Source: Marsupella aquatica (Eukaryota > Marchantiophyta). Taken from it: a stretch of DNA of 64,000 bases. The DNA lies in contig OZ316896.1 of assembly GCA_973895155.1 (NCBI GenBank), positions 23,126,001 to 23,190,000 on the forward strand, in the 5' to 3' direction. Made by a program: the position numbers and the translations under genes. Shown here piece after piece: positions 25,388 through 38,812 of this stretch. Below the pieces are notes generated by a model, which saw nothing but the letters and a program-made list of their open reading frames with translations, searched no databases and had not been told where the DNA came from. The stretch's first letter is position 1, and each line of letters begins with the position of its first letter.

Positions 25388-28300
25388 AAATAGTCTCAAT
25401 GCAAAAAAGATGATTGGCCAAAAATAATCAATTTCTATTGGATGTGGAATTTCCTTTTCCTGCATTTGAATTAATCAGCCAATTCTCATAGGCACAAAAG
25501 AAAGTACGCACTGATGACATGCCCAAATAGAGAAATAGTCTAAAGTTTTCATAATAATGCATCGCTTCAAGTGTTATTTGCAAGGATGACGTTCTCTAGG
25601 GTCTCCCATGCTTCACGTCTTGTAACCTTTTTGGGCCAGTCTTTTGGAGCCTCCCTTTGTCACCCTGATTGCTCACGTTTCCTTGTGTAATAATATTTGG
25701 AGCCATTTTTTTTTATCCCTTTTTCTTGATTACTGTGCTCTCTTTCATCAACTCCATGATCCAGACTTTCCTGTCCTCCCTTGAGAAACTATTCCAAGTT
25801 ACCCCTTCTCGATCGAGAGACTTTGGCTCTCAAACCAATGTGTGAGCAAGTCTTGACAATTCTGGATTTGAATAATTTCAACCACTGTTCCCACTAGAAA
25901 AGGGCCCTCCCTAACTGGCCACTCGACATTTGCCTAGGTGAATAATAGACCTACCTGCAAGCTCTCCCAATCATACTACCCTCATACCCCCAAAAAACAG
26001 TTTTTGGTGATGTCGTTAAATTATATGAAGTCCGTTTAGATGCAGTTTGTTGTGGGACATAGATCTGGACGAGATCTACATTTTGAGCTGTACACAAAAA
26101 ATATGTACTAGGGAGGTCTTTAGTAACATAGATTTAGATGAGATCTACATTTTCGGCTATAGATCATCCCTTCTTGACTACATTTTTCAGACAATTTTTT
26201 AGGAACATAGATTTGATGAGATCTACATTTTGAGGTACACATCGTCATCTCCTGGGTAAACTAATGACCAATGAGATGACACTGATACTACAAGAATCCC
26301 CAAAATAGGATATGCTCTTTTCTATACATGATTGGAAATGAGTAGCAGAAGTTACCTAAAATATTTTGCGCAAGACCTTGTGGTCTAAAGGAACACGTGA
26401 ATTGTTGGGAAAGATAAGTAGTACTGGGCAAGATGTCACTCTACCGATTCAAAGCTACATCCAAATGGCTCTTAGAGTACTACGTTGAGATTATTGGACT
26501 GGACTAGAGACGTCTGGACTTGGTGAACAATTCCATTCCATTCCAACGATTTATCAACAGAACTCATTTGATGGTTGAGATGTTTCAGCTTTACGAGACA
26601 GCTAAGCTGCATGAAGGCTCAACAGAGCCGAATCTCAACCATGAAAAGACGAGTTTAAACTGTTCCGGATGATAAGCATGGGTGGAATTCAAGATTACTC
26701 TACCCAAAATTGGCAACTCAGCATCTTTGGGAGGGAGAGCTTTGTATGGGCCCACAAGGATACATCATGGCATGAAAGAATGGTGCAGTTAGCTGTGCAG
26801 TCAGCCGGTCTGTGTGTCGGTTGAATATCTGGAAGACTGGAGTGAATGGTTGCCACACATAAGAAGGAATATAAGTGAAGACGCAACGTCTACACTTCTT
26901 TTGCCATGAAAGATTCAACATCCACCATTCTCATGGCAATGGTCGATGTGTGGGGTCAATTGGTAGCACTGCATGATGCTGTGTTGGAGGACTCTGTCAG
27001 CAGGCAGGGCATACAAATTCGCTTTGCTGGGATGATTCATCGACGCCATCATGGCGGCAAAGATTTGGACAAGCACAGTTCATATGATATGAAAGAGTTT
27101 GTTTATTTGAGGTACAGCAGACAGAGGTGCCAGAACTCTTCAGCTGGATGTACTATAGAGTCTTGTTGTCTGTTGACCGCACTCTTGGCATTGTACGTAC
27201 CTTAAAGTCCTTCGAGGACCTTTCTCTTCGTAATGTTGGGTCCTTTAGGGAGAAGAATGCACAATCCAATTGGTATCGGTGAACTATCAAATCTCTCCTC
27301 TACTTTTCTTAAAAACAGTAAAATAAAATATCTCTTAGGTCTTTTTAAGTGTCCGGTCATGAGTACATTATGGGCAATGACAGCCCCTAAACACTCCAGT
27401 GAAGCCTATGGAGTTATACATATCAACCACTAGGTATTCGGAGTACCCTCTGTTGGTTTGGTGAACAATAATCAATCAGAGAGCAACCCCTTCACTTATA
27501 CGGCAAACAGATTTCAAAATACAAGAGAGAGAGGGATATGTTCGGAGGGGACCAAAGAACTCTTCTCCCCAATCTGCGGTACTGTTTGCTGAATGGAGGT
27601 CGTGGAGACGACAGGCAAGTCTTTGGTGGAGCAGGGCGCCTGGGACCCAAAGTAGAAACACTCAGTTCGACCCTGGGCACCGGCTGCCGGCTCCAGTCTG
27701 GAAAACTTAGCTCCTGCAGGTAAAAGCAGCATAGCAAGAAAAACTTTGCCGCTGCTATAGCCAAAATGAAGTGAAGCAGCGATAGAATGGTACAGTAGTA
27801 CTGTACTAGAAAAGTCGTCGACCTGTCCATGGTTAGTGGGCGTTACATCGCTGGAAGCGACTTTCCAGGCTCCGGAAAAATGACATTCTCCCAGAGGGGA
27901 CAATCATGCCCTGTGACAATTACGCCTCAGAATGATGTCAGATCGAGAATCGACCAAGTAGCACTCATCACACCAGGAACACAATCATTCTCACCCAGAA
28001 CTGCTCCTTTCTACGGGCTTTCCATCTGCCTGACAAACATGTTCCCATTTGTATGGTCGTCAATTATGGATGCGGATGGAGCGCAATCGAATTTATTGAA
28101 AAGAGAAGTGAAGAAGAATCAGTTTCACGTCGCGAGCGTTCCTTGCGGGTCCTCTTTTGGAAAGATATGCCGGGCACAGGCCGAAGTTGCCAGCTATAGA
28201 CCTGCCATTAAAAGCTTTACAAATCTGGGCTGGTAAGCCTGACTTCAGATTGGGCACGAGTTTCAGCAAGCCCTCCACTATGGTCGTGGACTACAATTTC

Positions 28301-29389
28301 CGATCATATGTTGTTGAACAGAACAATTCCACTCCCGCTAAGTAACACTACTAATATCTTATCCTGATGGATGAACTTCCGGGTTTCATTAGGCCATCCC
28401 GCGAATGAACTCCGTTCTCTTGCTATGAGAAGAGAACTGGGCGCCCGACGACAATTCCTTTTTACCGACCTAGCTCTCCCACTGCAACGGTCTGGCTGAC
28501 AGCTCTAAAAAGGGATCATTGAACTGGAGATCACCACGGTAGCGCAGCTGCTCAGGGACTGTACACTTCAAAACAGGAAAGTAGACTTTTGCAAAGCCAG
28601 TATAGCAGTAAGGTGATGGAAAACTGTCCTCCTTAGACGAAGGACCACGTCCTACTCAGTGCAAAGGAAGGGCACATAAGGACAGACCGTAAGGAAAGGT
28701 CCACGACTAATGTGGTCTCCATCGTTCACAGCTGGGACTACGGCAAGATTCCCTTTGCTTACAAAACAAACCTTCTGGACTGGCGATTGGCAAGTCACAT
28801 TCCTAGAATCCGCATAGGAACTAAAACTCTTAACATCCTACACTCGTTCATGGAATCATAGAAGCTGCCTATTGTTGGAACCAATGCTGCCATAGCTCTC
28901 TGAATGCTCTATATTAATCTCCCGTCTTAGATACATAACTATGTTACAGGCAGCCACTGTCGAAGACGGATTTATCGTTTGAAGGAAATCATCGGAAACA
29001 ACGCGATGACTCGTGGTAAAATCTTGCGCCACACAAAGTGTCATGTTAGGTTAATTGAAAGGTTTAGAAAAACGAAACTCCTCCAGTGAGCATCTTTTCA
29101 ATTCGCCGAAAAGCAGTCGGAGCAAACTTTGGACTCGATCAGGCTCTATTATCTCCTCAGTCCTACAATTCCGAAGGCATCCTGTTTCAGACTTGGTCGT
29201 CTCACAAAAAAGGAAGACCTGGATAGAGAAAGTTGTAGACCACTGATCATCCCCAACCAATTAGATCATGAGCAATGGCCACCTTCCGACTCATTGCAGC
29301 GCGATCTATCCTGAAATCCCGGACTGTTTTATGATGTTGGACAAAACATGGATCTAGGCGATAACCCTTCGCTGTGAGAGGCTTTTTTC
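25388..29389. other. Intergenic downstream of the NPH3 gene
   Basis: Three spaced copies of ACATAGAT(T)T(A)GATGAGATCTACATTTT lie at about 26057, 26140 and 26212. Frames of 129-135 codons at 27514-27903 (minus) and 27829-28236 (plus) overlap on opposite strands and match nothing I recognise. I do not call them genes. Confidence 0.5.
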
Positions 29390-32322
29390 TCATGCGGCAC
29401 ACTTTGGTTGAGGCTGAAGACTACCCTGTTGCTTTGACCGGCGTTTCGTTTTGAAAAGCCGGCCCATCTCCAGTCGTAGACGCTTGTAAGTAGTTTCTAA
29501 TTCAGCCACTCTGGTGTGCATCTTCTTCAAATTCCGCTTCAGGTCTTGGTTCTGGCGTACCATGAACTCGAAATTGGAACATTCCAAGTGCACAACCAGT
29601 GACTGGCGACTCAGGCGGCCCTCTCGGTTGTAGGAGTACATGTCTTTGGAAGAGGGCTTGCACTTGATATCCTGGTAATCACTTGGGAGACAGCTATCCA
29701 TGTTCGAACGCAGTTGACTTTGTTGTACCAAAACTACTTGAAGAACAAAACTTGCGGGAAACCTCGGGTTTTGCGCCACACGTTTGCAGGCATCCAGACT
29801 GAGCCTTTGAAGATTTATCAACCTACATAGACCGGTTGCTTCGGTGATGGGCAGGTTCGGATGTGCCTGAATCACAGCCAAACAAATCCAGGCAAGTGCT
29901 TAGTGAGTGAGATTACATAATCTGATTCAACTACTCGGGTGAATCGTGTGGATCCATGGCTACGCATGTGCCTCGCAAAGATAAACATACAGCGACCGAA
30001 ACAAAGGTGAAAACTAATCTTTCTATACACTTCTCCAACAGCTTTGTAATATCTTATCCGACATAAATATTGTTTTCTCTACAGTGAACATGTGGTTGTA
30101 ACGGAGGGCGCGTGGAGTGTACAGTACCTCGAGGAAGATCTCCACAGCTCGAAACAGACCATCGCTACTATGTCTGGCTGTATCTGGTAAAATTTCGGCA
30201 AGCGCGCAAAATTTGGCTGGTTTGAGGTGGGAGTCAGCAGCTACCTCTGCTAAGTACTTGTCGATTAGCTCACCGACGCGTAGCAATGCTGTCCGCACTG
30301 GGGAGTTAACATCGTATTTGGACGTAAACTCACCGTCGCATTTCCTTTCGGTCCGAGGGGTGCACGGCAAGGCTGACAGTGCCTCAGCTTGATCTTTGAG
30401 AAAATAATCGGATAGTCGGACAATCAAATCGACGTCGTAAAGAGCAGAATTCCGTCGCGGAGTTGCGGGAATAAGAATATTATCCAACGTAGCCTTGTCC
30501 AACTGCACACCAACCATCCTCTCTATTCCCCTTCGGGTACTTCTGCAAGCACCGATCACTACGGCCGTCCTCAATAACCCGAACAAGGATCTGCACGATA
30601 ATGATCTAGGCTCAAGATCTGATAGAAGTTCTACTACTGTTTCAAGAACCTCAACTTGAAGTTTGGCAGAATTCTTTTGGACCTTTTCGTCGTCCACACG
30701 TCGACCAGACGTGCTCGGAGACGGAAGATTAGAGCCACCAAATATACCATGAGATAAGAAATGAGCTGGTGGTAGAGACGATCGAAGATACTGCAGGAGG
30801 AACCTTGCAAGATTTTTGTGATCGATGCCGTTCTTAAAGAAAGCCCTCACGACTCTCTCCATCAAGTAGACAGATAGCGAAGACAAGTCCTGGAACCACC
30901 AGTTGCCAGATATTGGGGACTTAATCGAGCTCCGCGAAGAGTTGCTCCCACTTGAAAGATTGAGATCAAGTGAGTCAGAGGAGAATGAAGGAGGATCGGA
31001 GAAGCCCGAACTGTCTGGGCTCGAACAAGCCCTGAATGCCAAAGCCTTGGCGCATCTTGGTACAATTTCGCACGTCTCTGCAATTACGAGAAACGGCTCA
31101 CAACTCTTGAGTACAACAAGAGTATCGTTCCAGTTCCAAAAAACCTCGTGCTTCAAAAAGTATTCTGTCCTTCTGCATAGGTTCCCTTTCCCGTAATCTT
31201 CCGTCATTTCCAAAAACTCCGCAACGCAACGCAACATTGCTACATTAGAGAAAGTAATTGGAACATCTGCTTCGGATATACAGAATTTCGCGGCCAACTC
31301 GAAAGCGTCGACTCCTCCCGGAAAGTTTTCCAGTTTCACAGTGAGGACACTCTTGCTAGCGTCAGGATCTCTTGGCCGAATGGCGTAAGCCTGCTTCACA
31401 AGTTTCACCAGCAGCCCGCAGCGAGCCAGAAGAGGTTTCTGCAATTGCGGACAGTGAAAATAACTATCGTCAGATGATTTCCACCCGGAGGCTGGCACAC
31501 ACGAGTCAGCCAATGCCTGGCACGTCTACTCAACCCTTTCTCCAGAAAATGTCAAACTAGCGGCCACTAGTTAACAAAAGAGCGACCCCCAGGAACTTCA
31601 GAAAAGAACACTAGAATCGACAATTGGCGACCTGTAGATCACAATGCTTACACACATTGCGTGGACATTGCATGACTTCAATCGTGAGAAGGTGAAGACT
31701 TATGACCAAAACGAGTTTAGGAAGGCATATGCGGTACTCAGTAAAGGCAATGAGTACACAGCTCTCACTGCTACAGAACTCTCCACTCCAGCTATCTAGT
31801 AGCAAGAACACCGGAAGAAGAGTCTGCGCTGAAAATTAGAAGTCGCCTTAAACTGGCCTTACATATATATACACCTCTTCAAACCCGAGTCGGACGAAGT
31901 CAGTGTCAGAAGGGGACAATCTAATATATATTCGTTTAATTCACTAGTCTCAGCAAGAGATATGAAATCTTAAGCAAACAAATTCCTTACCATCTGGAGC
32001 CGGAACATTTCCTCGCCATTCACGCAGACCTCCAAGTTACACGACAAGAGAGCCGGGTGCTTTTCGTGAACGCTAAAATGATTACAAGCAAGTGTATCAG
32101 ACAATATTTAGTGAAGACGATTTTCAACAAAACTCTACTACTGACGACGCATACAAATTAGCATGCCAAATCAGTACCAATCCTCAATCCAAATTTCTTT
32201 CAAGGAATGCAGAGAAGACGACAGCTCTCTCCTGAGGGTGCTGGGGCTCACAATTTTAATGACAAGTTCACCGCCTGATCAGGACCAGACGCACTTCGAA
32301 TCATCTTTAAGGGCACTGTCAT
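29390..32322 (-). CDS. NPH3-domain (NRL family) protein, four exons
   Basis: Exons on the minus strand are 32322-32252, 32072-31991, 31438-30128 and 29866-29390. All are GT-AG with matching phases, giving 646 residues. Exons 1-2 give a short BTB-like start (LEVCVNGEEMF), joined to KPLLARCGLLVKL. The NPH3 domain follows with WWFQDLSSLSVYLMERVV and the diagnostic GLFRAVEIFLE|AHPNLP, CRLINLQRLSLDAC and the FVLQVVLVQQSQLR stretch spanning the last intron. The C-terminus is a coiled coil (QNQDLKRNLKKM, VAELETTYKRL) with a basic tail. NRL proteins are plasma-membrane or CUL3-associated adaptors in phototropin and auxin-transport signalling. This one resembles the divergent short-BTB subgroup. The first exon is the least certain. 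Confidence 0.85.
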
Positions 32323-33700
32323 TGTCGTCTCCTGTGGATTCAAACTTCGACTCATCACTCCCGAGCTGAATATAGTAGATTCCCGAGTAGATTAGTGACC
32401 CGTCCTGTCTAGGAGTAACTGTCTTGCGATGCTACAGTCAGCATCCTTCCCTTCTACTTGTCTGACTTCACCTACTCACCAACATCCACACCAACCGAGA
32501 TATTTTCGAAGAGCTGAGCAATCCAAACCGCCATCCATTCGACCTGCACGGGCTTTGCGCAGTGGATCTTCCCAGCTACAATCCATATCCTCGAAGATAT
32601 GCTCCGCAGCCTTGAACACAGAAGTCCAACACTATCTTTACCAAATCTGTTGCCGTCGAAACTGGAGCTCCTTCCCGAATCCACACACATCCAATGTTTG
32701 CATCTGTAGCAAAGTCATCCCAAAGTCTTTACTAGTTTTGAGAGAGGACAATTTCTAGCTTCACCTCCGACAAGATGGCAGGCATCCAACCACGTCCACC
32801 TACATCGCAAGGTCCCCAAGGTCGTGCAGCAGCCATGGCAATGCGTGGCACAAATTCCCCTCCAGGAGGCTACTTGTTAGAGGCACACGCACACGAACGT
32901 GATAGTCGGAGCTTACAAATCCATACTCCAAACTGATACACTATGAGGATGTCGAAGTAAGTGGATCACACACGACCGCAGGGAGAGAATAATGTCTCGC
33001 AATCCGAGAAAGAGCACAAGGCTCACCAGGTTGGAAATTCTCCTCCGCCTCACTCCCTCGTCCTCCCTGCGAGGCTCGCTAAACTCGATCAAACGGAGAG
33101 AAGAAGCACACGCCAAAGTGCACTACTACGAGCCGCAAAGTGCGTGAAATCAGCGGCCTGTAAGTTTTTTTTTCCCGACACCCGGACAAAACCCCTCCAA
33201 AACCCGCAGCCAGCCCAATCGAATGATGCGAATCCAATCGAGCAAGAGCGGGCGACGCTGATGCTGAGACGGATGCAGCCAACGAGCAGACGTTCGATAA
33301 TCGGACAGTCACCAACACCCCCGATCGTCGCTGCCTGAGGGCAGAGAAGAGCAGAGCAGAGCAGAGCAGCGACCAGAGAAACACAGTCCGCCAACCGCGG
33401 AGCCTGCCGCGCGGCAATTACTGTGCCCTGCGAGCTCAAAAAGCACTGTGCACTAAAAGCTCGGGCAATGCGGGAGACCGGATGGTCCGGCTGGATCGAA
33501 TTGACCGAAAAGAGCGGAGTGCAGAGCAGAAGCAATCATGGCGACGAGAGGGAGACGAGACGATGCGAGACGACACGAGAGGAGAGGAGAGGAGAGGAGA
33601 GGAGACGAGAGAGAGACAGTGGCGAACGCAGGACGAGGAAACAAACATTCCAATGAAATGCGCAGCGGCGCTTTAACGAACGACCAGAGCGCGAGCCGCG
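32323..33700 (-). promoter_or_regulatory. Probable 5' region of the NPH3 gene
   Basis: GC-richer DNA upstream of the inferred NPH3 ATG. On the minus strand it contains a long pyrimidine stretch (33560-33625), as often found near plant transcription starts. No conserved protein is visible here. The frames on both strands are compositional. Confidence 0.4.
33549..33625. repeat. GA-rich simple repeat (GAGAG units)
   Basis: Runs of GAGAG and GACGAGA on the plus strand, TCTCC on the minus strand. It may be a Y-patch/GAGA-type 5' UTR element of the NPH3 gene. Confidence 0.8.
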
Positions 33701-34129
33701 GGGCCCCGCTCTTCTGTGACACAAAAGCCATTTCGCCATTTCCGCAGAAACGAGCCCCTCATCATCGCCCCCATCATGACCCCTCTAATTATGACGCATA
33801 CGTCCCACCCCCACCCGGCGACCCTTCCCCAACTCCCAGTCCACGGGCACCCTCTTGTACTCTGTACAATATACGGTCGGACCACAACGGCACCGTACGT
33901 ATCGCTGGAAACTGGAGAGGAGAGGGACAGCGACGCGACGGGGCCCGGCTCCCCGGTACCGGGCCGCATCACGGGACTATGGACATATTTCTGGTACGTA
34001 TCACACATATATATAGGTATATATATGTATGTGCAGCACATTTTTGTTTACTCTAATATTTGGCCCAATTAAAGTGGAAATGCCCTCAAAATATGCTGTC
34101 TAAACTTATTGTCAAACGAAGTCTAGGTT

Positions 34130-34650
34130 CATTATATTATGACTGGACGAGCCCTATCCCGGTTTGAACTTGTCCGACTTGTCTGAGAAATAGGGGCATT
34201 GGGGTCCAACATCCGACTGATGTCACCCTGATCGATCCCAGCCAGGTAACGGGGGTCGGGTTGGGTGAGGGTCAGGTCTGCCCCGGGGTAGAGTCGGGTG
34301 GCTCGGTCGGGTCGGGGTCAGTCGGGGTCGGGTCGGGTTGGGGGGTCAGGGTGTTGGTCAGGTTGGGTCAGGGGTTGGGAGGTCGGGTCAGGGGGTCAGG
34401 GGGTAGGGTCAGAAGGGATCGGTTGGGGGGGTCGGGGTGTTGGTCAGGTTGGGGTGGGGGGTCGGGGGATCGGGTCAGGGGGTTGGTCCCAGCCGGGGAA
34501 TATAGAGGAATATCCAACAAATGACCCATTTTTGAGCCGACAACATGTCATTTGTTGTGTCAAACAAGTAGACATCATGTCCGACAGTGAAAACCTGGAG
34601 CCCTATGCCCCTGCATTACACAGTGCAAAGAGGGTCGACCCGTTGGGTCT
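34130..34650 (+). repeat. GC-rich-core dispersed repeat, copy A
   Basis: The left flank CCCGGTTTGAACTTGTCCGAC leads to a strongly G-skewed core (34255-34500, built on GGGTCGGG and GGGTCAGG). A conserved right flank follows: GCCGGGGAATATA, TGTCATTTGTTGTGTCA and TCCGACAGTGAAAACCTGG. The same flanks occur inverted in copy B (36740-37410). No coding function. The core could form G-quadruplexes. Confidence 0.75.
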
Positions 34651-36739
34651 CTGCAATTATGGGGCAACATGGGGGTGTCATTTCCTCCTTCAGGGAAAAC
34701 AAATCCAACAGTTATCAATCTTTCTCACCTAGAAGGTTTTTTGTATGGGGACAAAGAACAAAAAACAGATGAAATATCTTATTATAATTGTAGATAACTT
34801 TTGGTCAGAGGCACGAGAACTGAACAAGCCTGGTGTTTAAAGTTTACCATTGTTCTCCAAGGTGGCCGTTTTGTGAAGAAGAAGCTGCTATGAGTATTCT
34901 TAGTCTAATTTTCTTAAATTTATTTTTGACTGATGGATCCCCCTAGAGGCATCCATCATATTTTATTTAGCTAACGACGAGAGTGGCACAGGGAGAACCT
35001 GGCTCATTGAAGACAAAAGCCCTAGGAATTTTTGCAGAACTAGCCCTGACTTTTCAATGAAGTTGGATTTGGCAAAGTTTGGCCGCTGAAAAAAAATGCT
35101 GCCCAAAGCTTAAGGCCAAGTGTTCCTATGAAAATTATTTGTGAACTCGGATGGGTCCCACTACTTGGTGGCAGTCCGCTGTCCATTTTGAGAGAGACAC
35201 TCAACAGAACTGCCACTCCTGCTGGTGGAATACACCACTGTAGTTTGCACAATTTGAAGGGCACAAATTTTGTTATTATCTAAATACTAGTGGAATACAC
35301 TAGTTAGCACGACGCAAATTTTGTTATTATCTAAATACTAGTATGCTATGTGATGGGGGACCAAAAAGAGTACCCCAAGATACTTTTGTTTACAATATAT
35401 AAGGATTGCATTTCAATGCACTGCAATACGATGGTCAACCAACCTATAACCTATATTCATGATGCATGTATTTTATATATACTAATATTGACCCAAGACC
35501 ATAATGACTTCAATAGGAATAACGACGAGATGAACCAAACATTTATTCCATTTGTCTTTTGTCTTTATTTCATTTTTGTGTTTTTTTTCTTTGTTTGTTC
35601 CTTTTATGTTGATGTCATTCATTTCTCTTCTTACTTTTTCCTTGGGAGAAAGGTTAGGATTACTGTTTTTTCTTGGGAGAAGGATAGGATTAAGCACTTA
35701 CAACATTGTTTTCAAATTGAGTCTAATTCTCATCCATTACCAATCAAACACTCTCACATAAGTGAACTAAATTTAATATTTGCTCATTGAATAATTTGCT
35801 CTTTTAAGTTCAGTCTATTGTGACCAAACTCTCTTGGTGACGAGCCTGGTACTCAATACAGTCACACTTATGTTTTCACGTTCTACACACAGTGGCTCAC
35901 AATCAGGTTAGAGGGCAGCATTGGATGTCAAGACCCCTTCTCTATCATTAATGTGGTCCCCTTGACCCTCATTGGATGTAAACTTATGGAGCCTAATGTA
36001 TTGTGAAAAGAACCCATGCCTTGTTACCCCTTGTTATTTCTCTTTCCCTGTAAAAGTTTCTCTTCGTATCAGTTATAATTCTACTCATTAGTTCAAAATT
36101 GATTTAATTATCTTTGCAATGTTTGCACACTCTCTCTGAATTACATGAGCTGAGGGTGCTGTCTTGGGAAAGGCTCAACCAGAATCAGTACCATGTACAG
36201 AACAAGTTACCTTACTTGTCATTTTTTCGTCCCTTTAGTGGGTTTCCTGCCTTTGGGAAACTGACTCTTTTTGTTTTCTTGGCATTATGACATTTGTTCA
36301 GTGGAAAGAAACACAGTTGACCAAATGTCACTAGTGACAAAAGTAAAGACATACAAAACCAGGTCCGTCACCCAAAGTAGAACCATAAGATGAAATTACA
36401 GGCTCCTTTGGCTAAAACTTTTTGGCAATCCCAAAAACATTACTCCAAAGAAACTCCCTTTCAAGGGCAATTTGAATAATGGGATTTTCCCCTCCCAGAA
36501 ATCTCACCCCTACTCCTAAAAATCCCGCCACACCCCAACCCTCAAATGGAAAAAACAACAACACATCTTACTTTCTACACAGGGCCTTCAAATTCTCCTG
36601 ATTATCTCAATAACGTAGGATTCCAATATTCCAAGATCACTGATACTGTATGGAGGCAACGAAACGTCTCTCCGGAGTGACAATAATAATTAATAGTCAA
36701 GTCGTGCCAACCATTCAGGGAACCCCATCCTCTGCATTG
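34651..36739. other. Spacer between the two inverted GC-core repeats
   Basis: AT-rich with no recognisable gene. A repeat-tail motif (CCCTTTAGTGGGTTTCCTGCC) lies near 36231. Confidence 0.45.
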
Positions 36740-37410
36740 CACCAAAAGCCACGCCCTGCCAATAACGCCTCGCTCAGCAATTTAATTATTGGAACCTTGA
36801 ACACCAGGTTTTCACTGTCGGACAAGATGTGTCCTTGTCTGACACGACAAATGACAACTTGTCCATCCAAAAACCGTCTATGTGTCCAATATTCCCTTAT
36901 ATTCCCCGGCCCGGTGTCAAATTCTACCGACCCCTCCCGGCCGAGCACCACACTCTCCCGGCCTGGTCAATTTTTTTCCCGGCTGGGGGTTCGGGAGGGG
37001 GGGGGGCGGCGGGGACAGAGGCCGGGGGGGGGGAGGGTGGGGAGACTGGGCCGGGGAGGGAGGCCGGGGTGGGTGGGGAGGGTCGGGAGACCGGGCCGCG
37101 GAGGGAGGCCGGGGCGGGGGGGGAGGGGAGGGGATGGGAGGCCGGGGCAGGGGGGGAGGGGAGGGGATGGGAGGCCGGGGCAGGGGGGAGGGGAGGGAGG
37201 GGGGGGGAGGGGAGGAAGGCCGGGGGGGGGGAGGGTAGGGAGACCGGGGAGGGAGGCCGGGGAGGGGGGGGGGGAGGGAAGGGGCCGGGCCGGTAATTCA
37301 CTTTGCGACCGAGATCGACGGGGAGTGACCGGGACGACATATGTTTTTTGTCTTCGTAAATACTGCTATTTGTCCGACAAGTCCAAACCGGGCTTGAATA
37401 AACCGAGAAT
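36740..37410 (-). repeat. GC-rich-core dispersed repeat, copy B
   Basis: This is inverted relative to copy A. CCAGGTTTTCACTGTCGGACA at about 36806, TGACACGACAAATGACAA at about 36839 and TATATTCCCCGGCCCGG at about 36898 match the right flank of copy A. GTCCGACAAGTCCAAACCGGG near 37375 matches its left flank. The core at 36990-37290 is made of GGGGAGGG and GGCCGGGG units. Confidence 0.75.
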
Positions 37411-38802
37411 GCTTGCCTCAGGGCAATAACACTTGCTCAACACTCCCTTCACCACCTGATACGGTGAGAGGTACGAAACGTATTGTACTCTTTTACTATC
37501 GTATCCCTGAATGAGTGGCTCATTGCAGCCCACCTCCGAATTATCATTAAGACTGGCGGAAGCTTCCATGTTGCATCGTAAAGAGGTCTCTAGTGCTTCA
37601 CTAAATTAATGGCAATCCGCTCCACTGAGTTCAGCTACTGTAGATGCCACGAAGTTGAGTACGGAAAATGGTCCTTGTAGTTTCCTCCCAGGTAGTTATA
37701 ATAATGTAGAAAATTCTCATTCGTGTAAATAGTCATATCAACTGTATGCGGAGAGTAAGGTCCTCTACTTGGAAGAAAAAGAAATCATAGTTTCCTCCCA
37801 GATAGTCAGTATGTTACTAGAGAAAATTCTCAATTCATGGAAATAATTATCTCAACTCAAGAACTGAAGGGGGAGAGTAACGTTGTCCACTTGGACGAAG
37901 AAAAGATCATAGTTGAGGTTAATTAAGATGGTAGTGGAGGACTCAGTCTCATGGATATCAAGATCGTTGAAGGGTTTGCAACATCTAGCACACCAAATAG
38001 GATGGATAATCTTGGCTTTTGGGATGGTAAGCGTTACAATCAGGTAAATATGATATACTATTTGGAAGTAGTGAGTTGGGAAGTTGTGAAAGCAATTGTT
38101 TTATCTATAACCCAATCCTTGAGACTGATCTTGATCTGCAAACAGCAATCTTCTAGTCTGTCTTGCCAGTTACGTAGTATGGGTTGTGTAGCCAGAACTT
38201 GGTAGGTGGATTAATTAAGCGTGGGTGCTTGGAAGCACGATTAAAGATGACTTAGTCAACTTGCCAGGTACCAAAAGTGACCATAGTAACCAAGATTCCA
38301 GTTTCTCCCCACCAACTCAACCGCATTCAGCCAAGAGCTCCGGAATCATCCGATGTGTTGTTGCTGCTCAAACACGCAGTCAGTCAAGCACCCCAAAAAT
38401 TTACCAAAAATCACGCACTAGCTTCCAAGTGAGGAACACCCTTGGTTTGTTTTTTATAAATTCAATCAACTACCTCAAGTGCCTGAGGCCCATAACATAT
38501 TTGAACCACCCCAAGTGCTTTGGCATTGAACCTATATATATTATTGCATACAGGAAGCGGCCTGTCTACGCTGGGATTAACTTTAGAGCTTCTAGTACGA
38601 AGTCATCCCTGGGCACTGAGGCGTCTGCTAGGCCCTACTCAGATGATTATAATTTTTTATGCTATATGTAAATCCTTGGAATTTTGGAAAACTTACTGTA
38701 GGTGGTTTTCACAAGAAGTGGTCTGGGCACTTGTGATTTTCTTTTCACCGAAGCAAATTAGAGTACAAATTCCTTTTCTAGGTAAACCCCAGACCAAACA
38801 TC
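37411..38802. other. Intergenic; one 110-bp duplication
   Basis: A unit beginning near TAGTTTCCTCCCAG repeats at 37678 and 37788 (period 110). No recognisable gene. Confidence 0.5.
37671..37910. repeat. Imperfect 110-bp tandem duplication
   Basis: Both copies contain TTTCCTCCCAG(G/A)TAGT, AGAAAATTCTCA and GAGAGTAA in the same order. Confidence 0.8.
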
Positions 38803-38812
38803 TTTTCAAATG

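Noticed and set aside
34261-34732. Gly/Ser-rich frames in the GGGTCGGG block
   Set aside because: Low-complexity repeat translation; no homologous protein pattern.
36829-37340. Gly/Arg- or Pro-rich frames on both strands
   Set aside because: They are translations of the GC-rich repeat core without any conserved domain.
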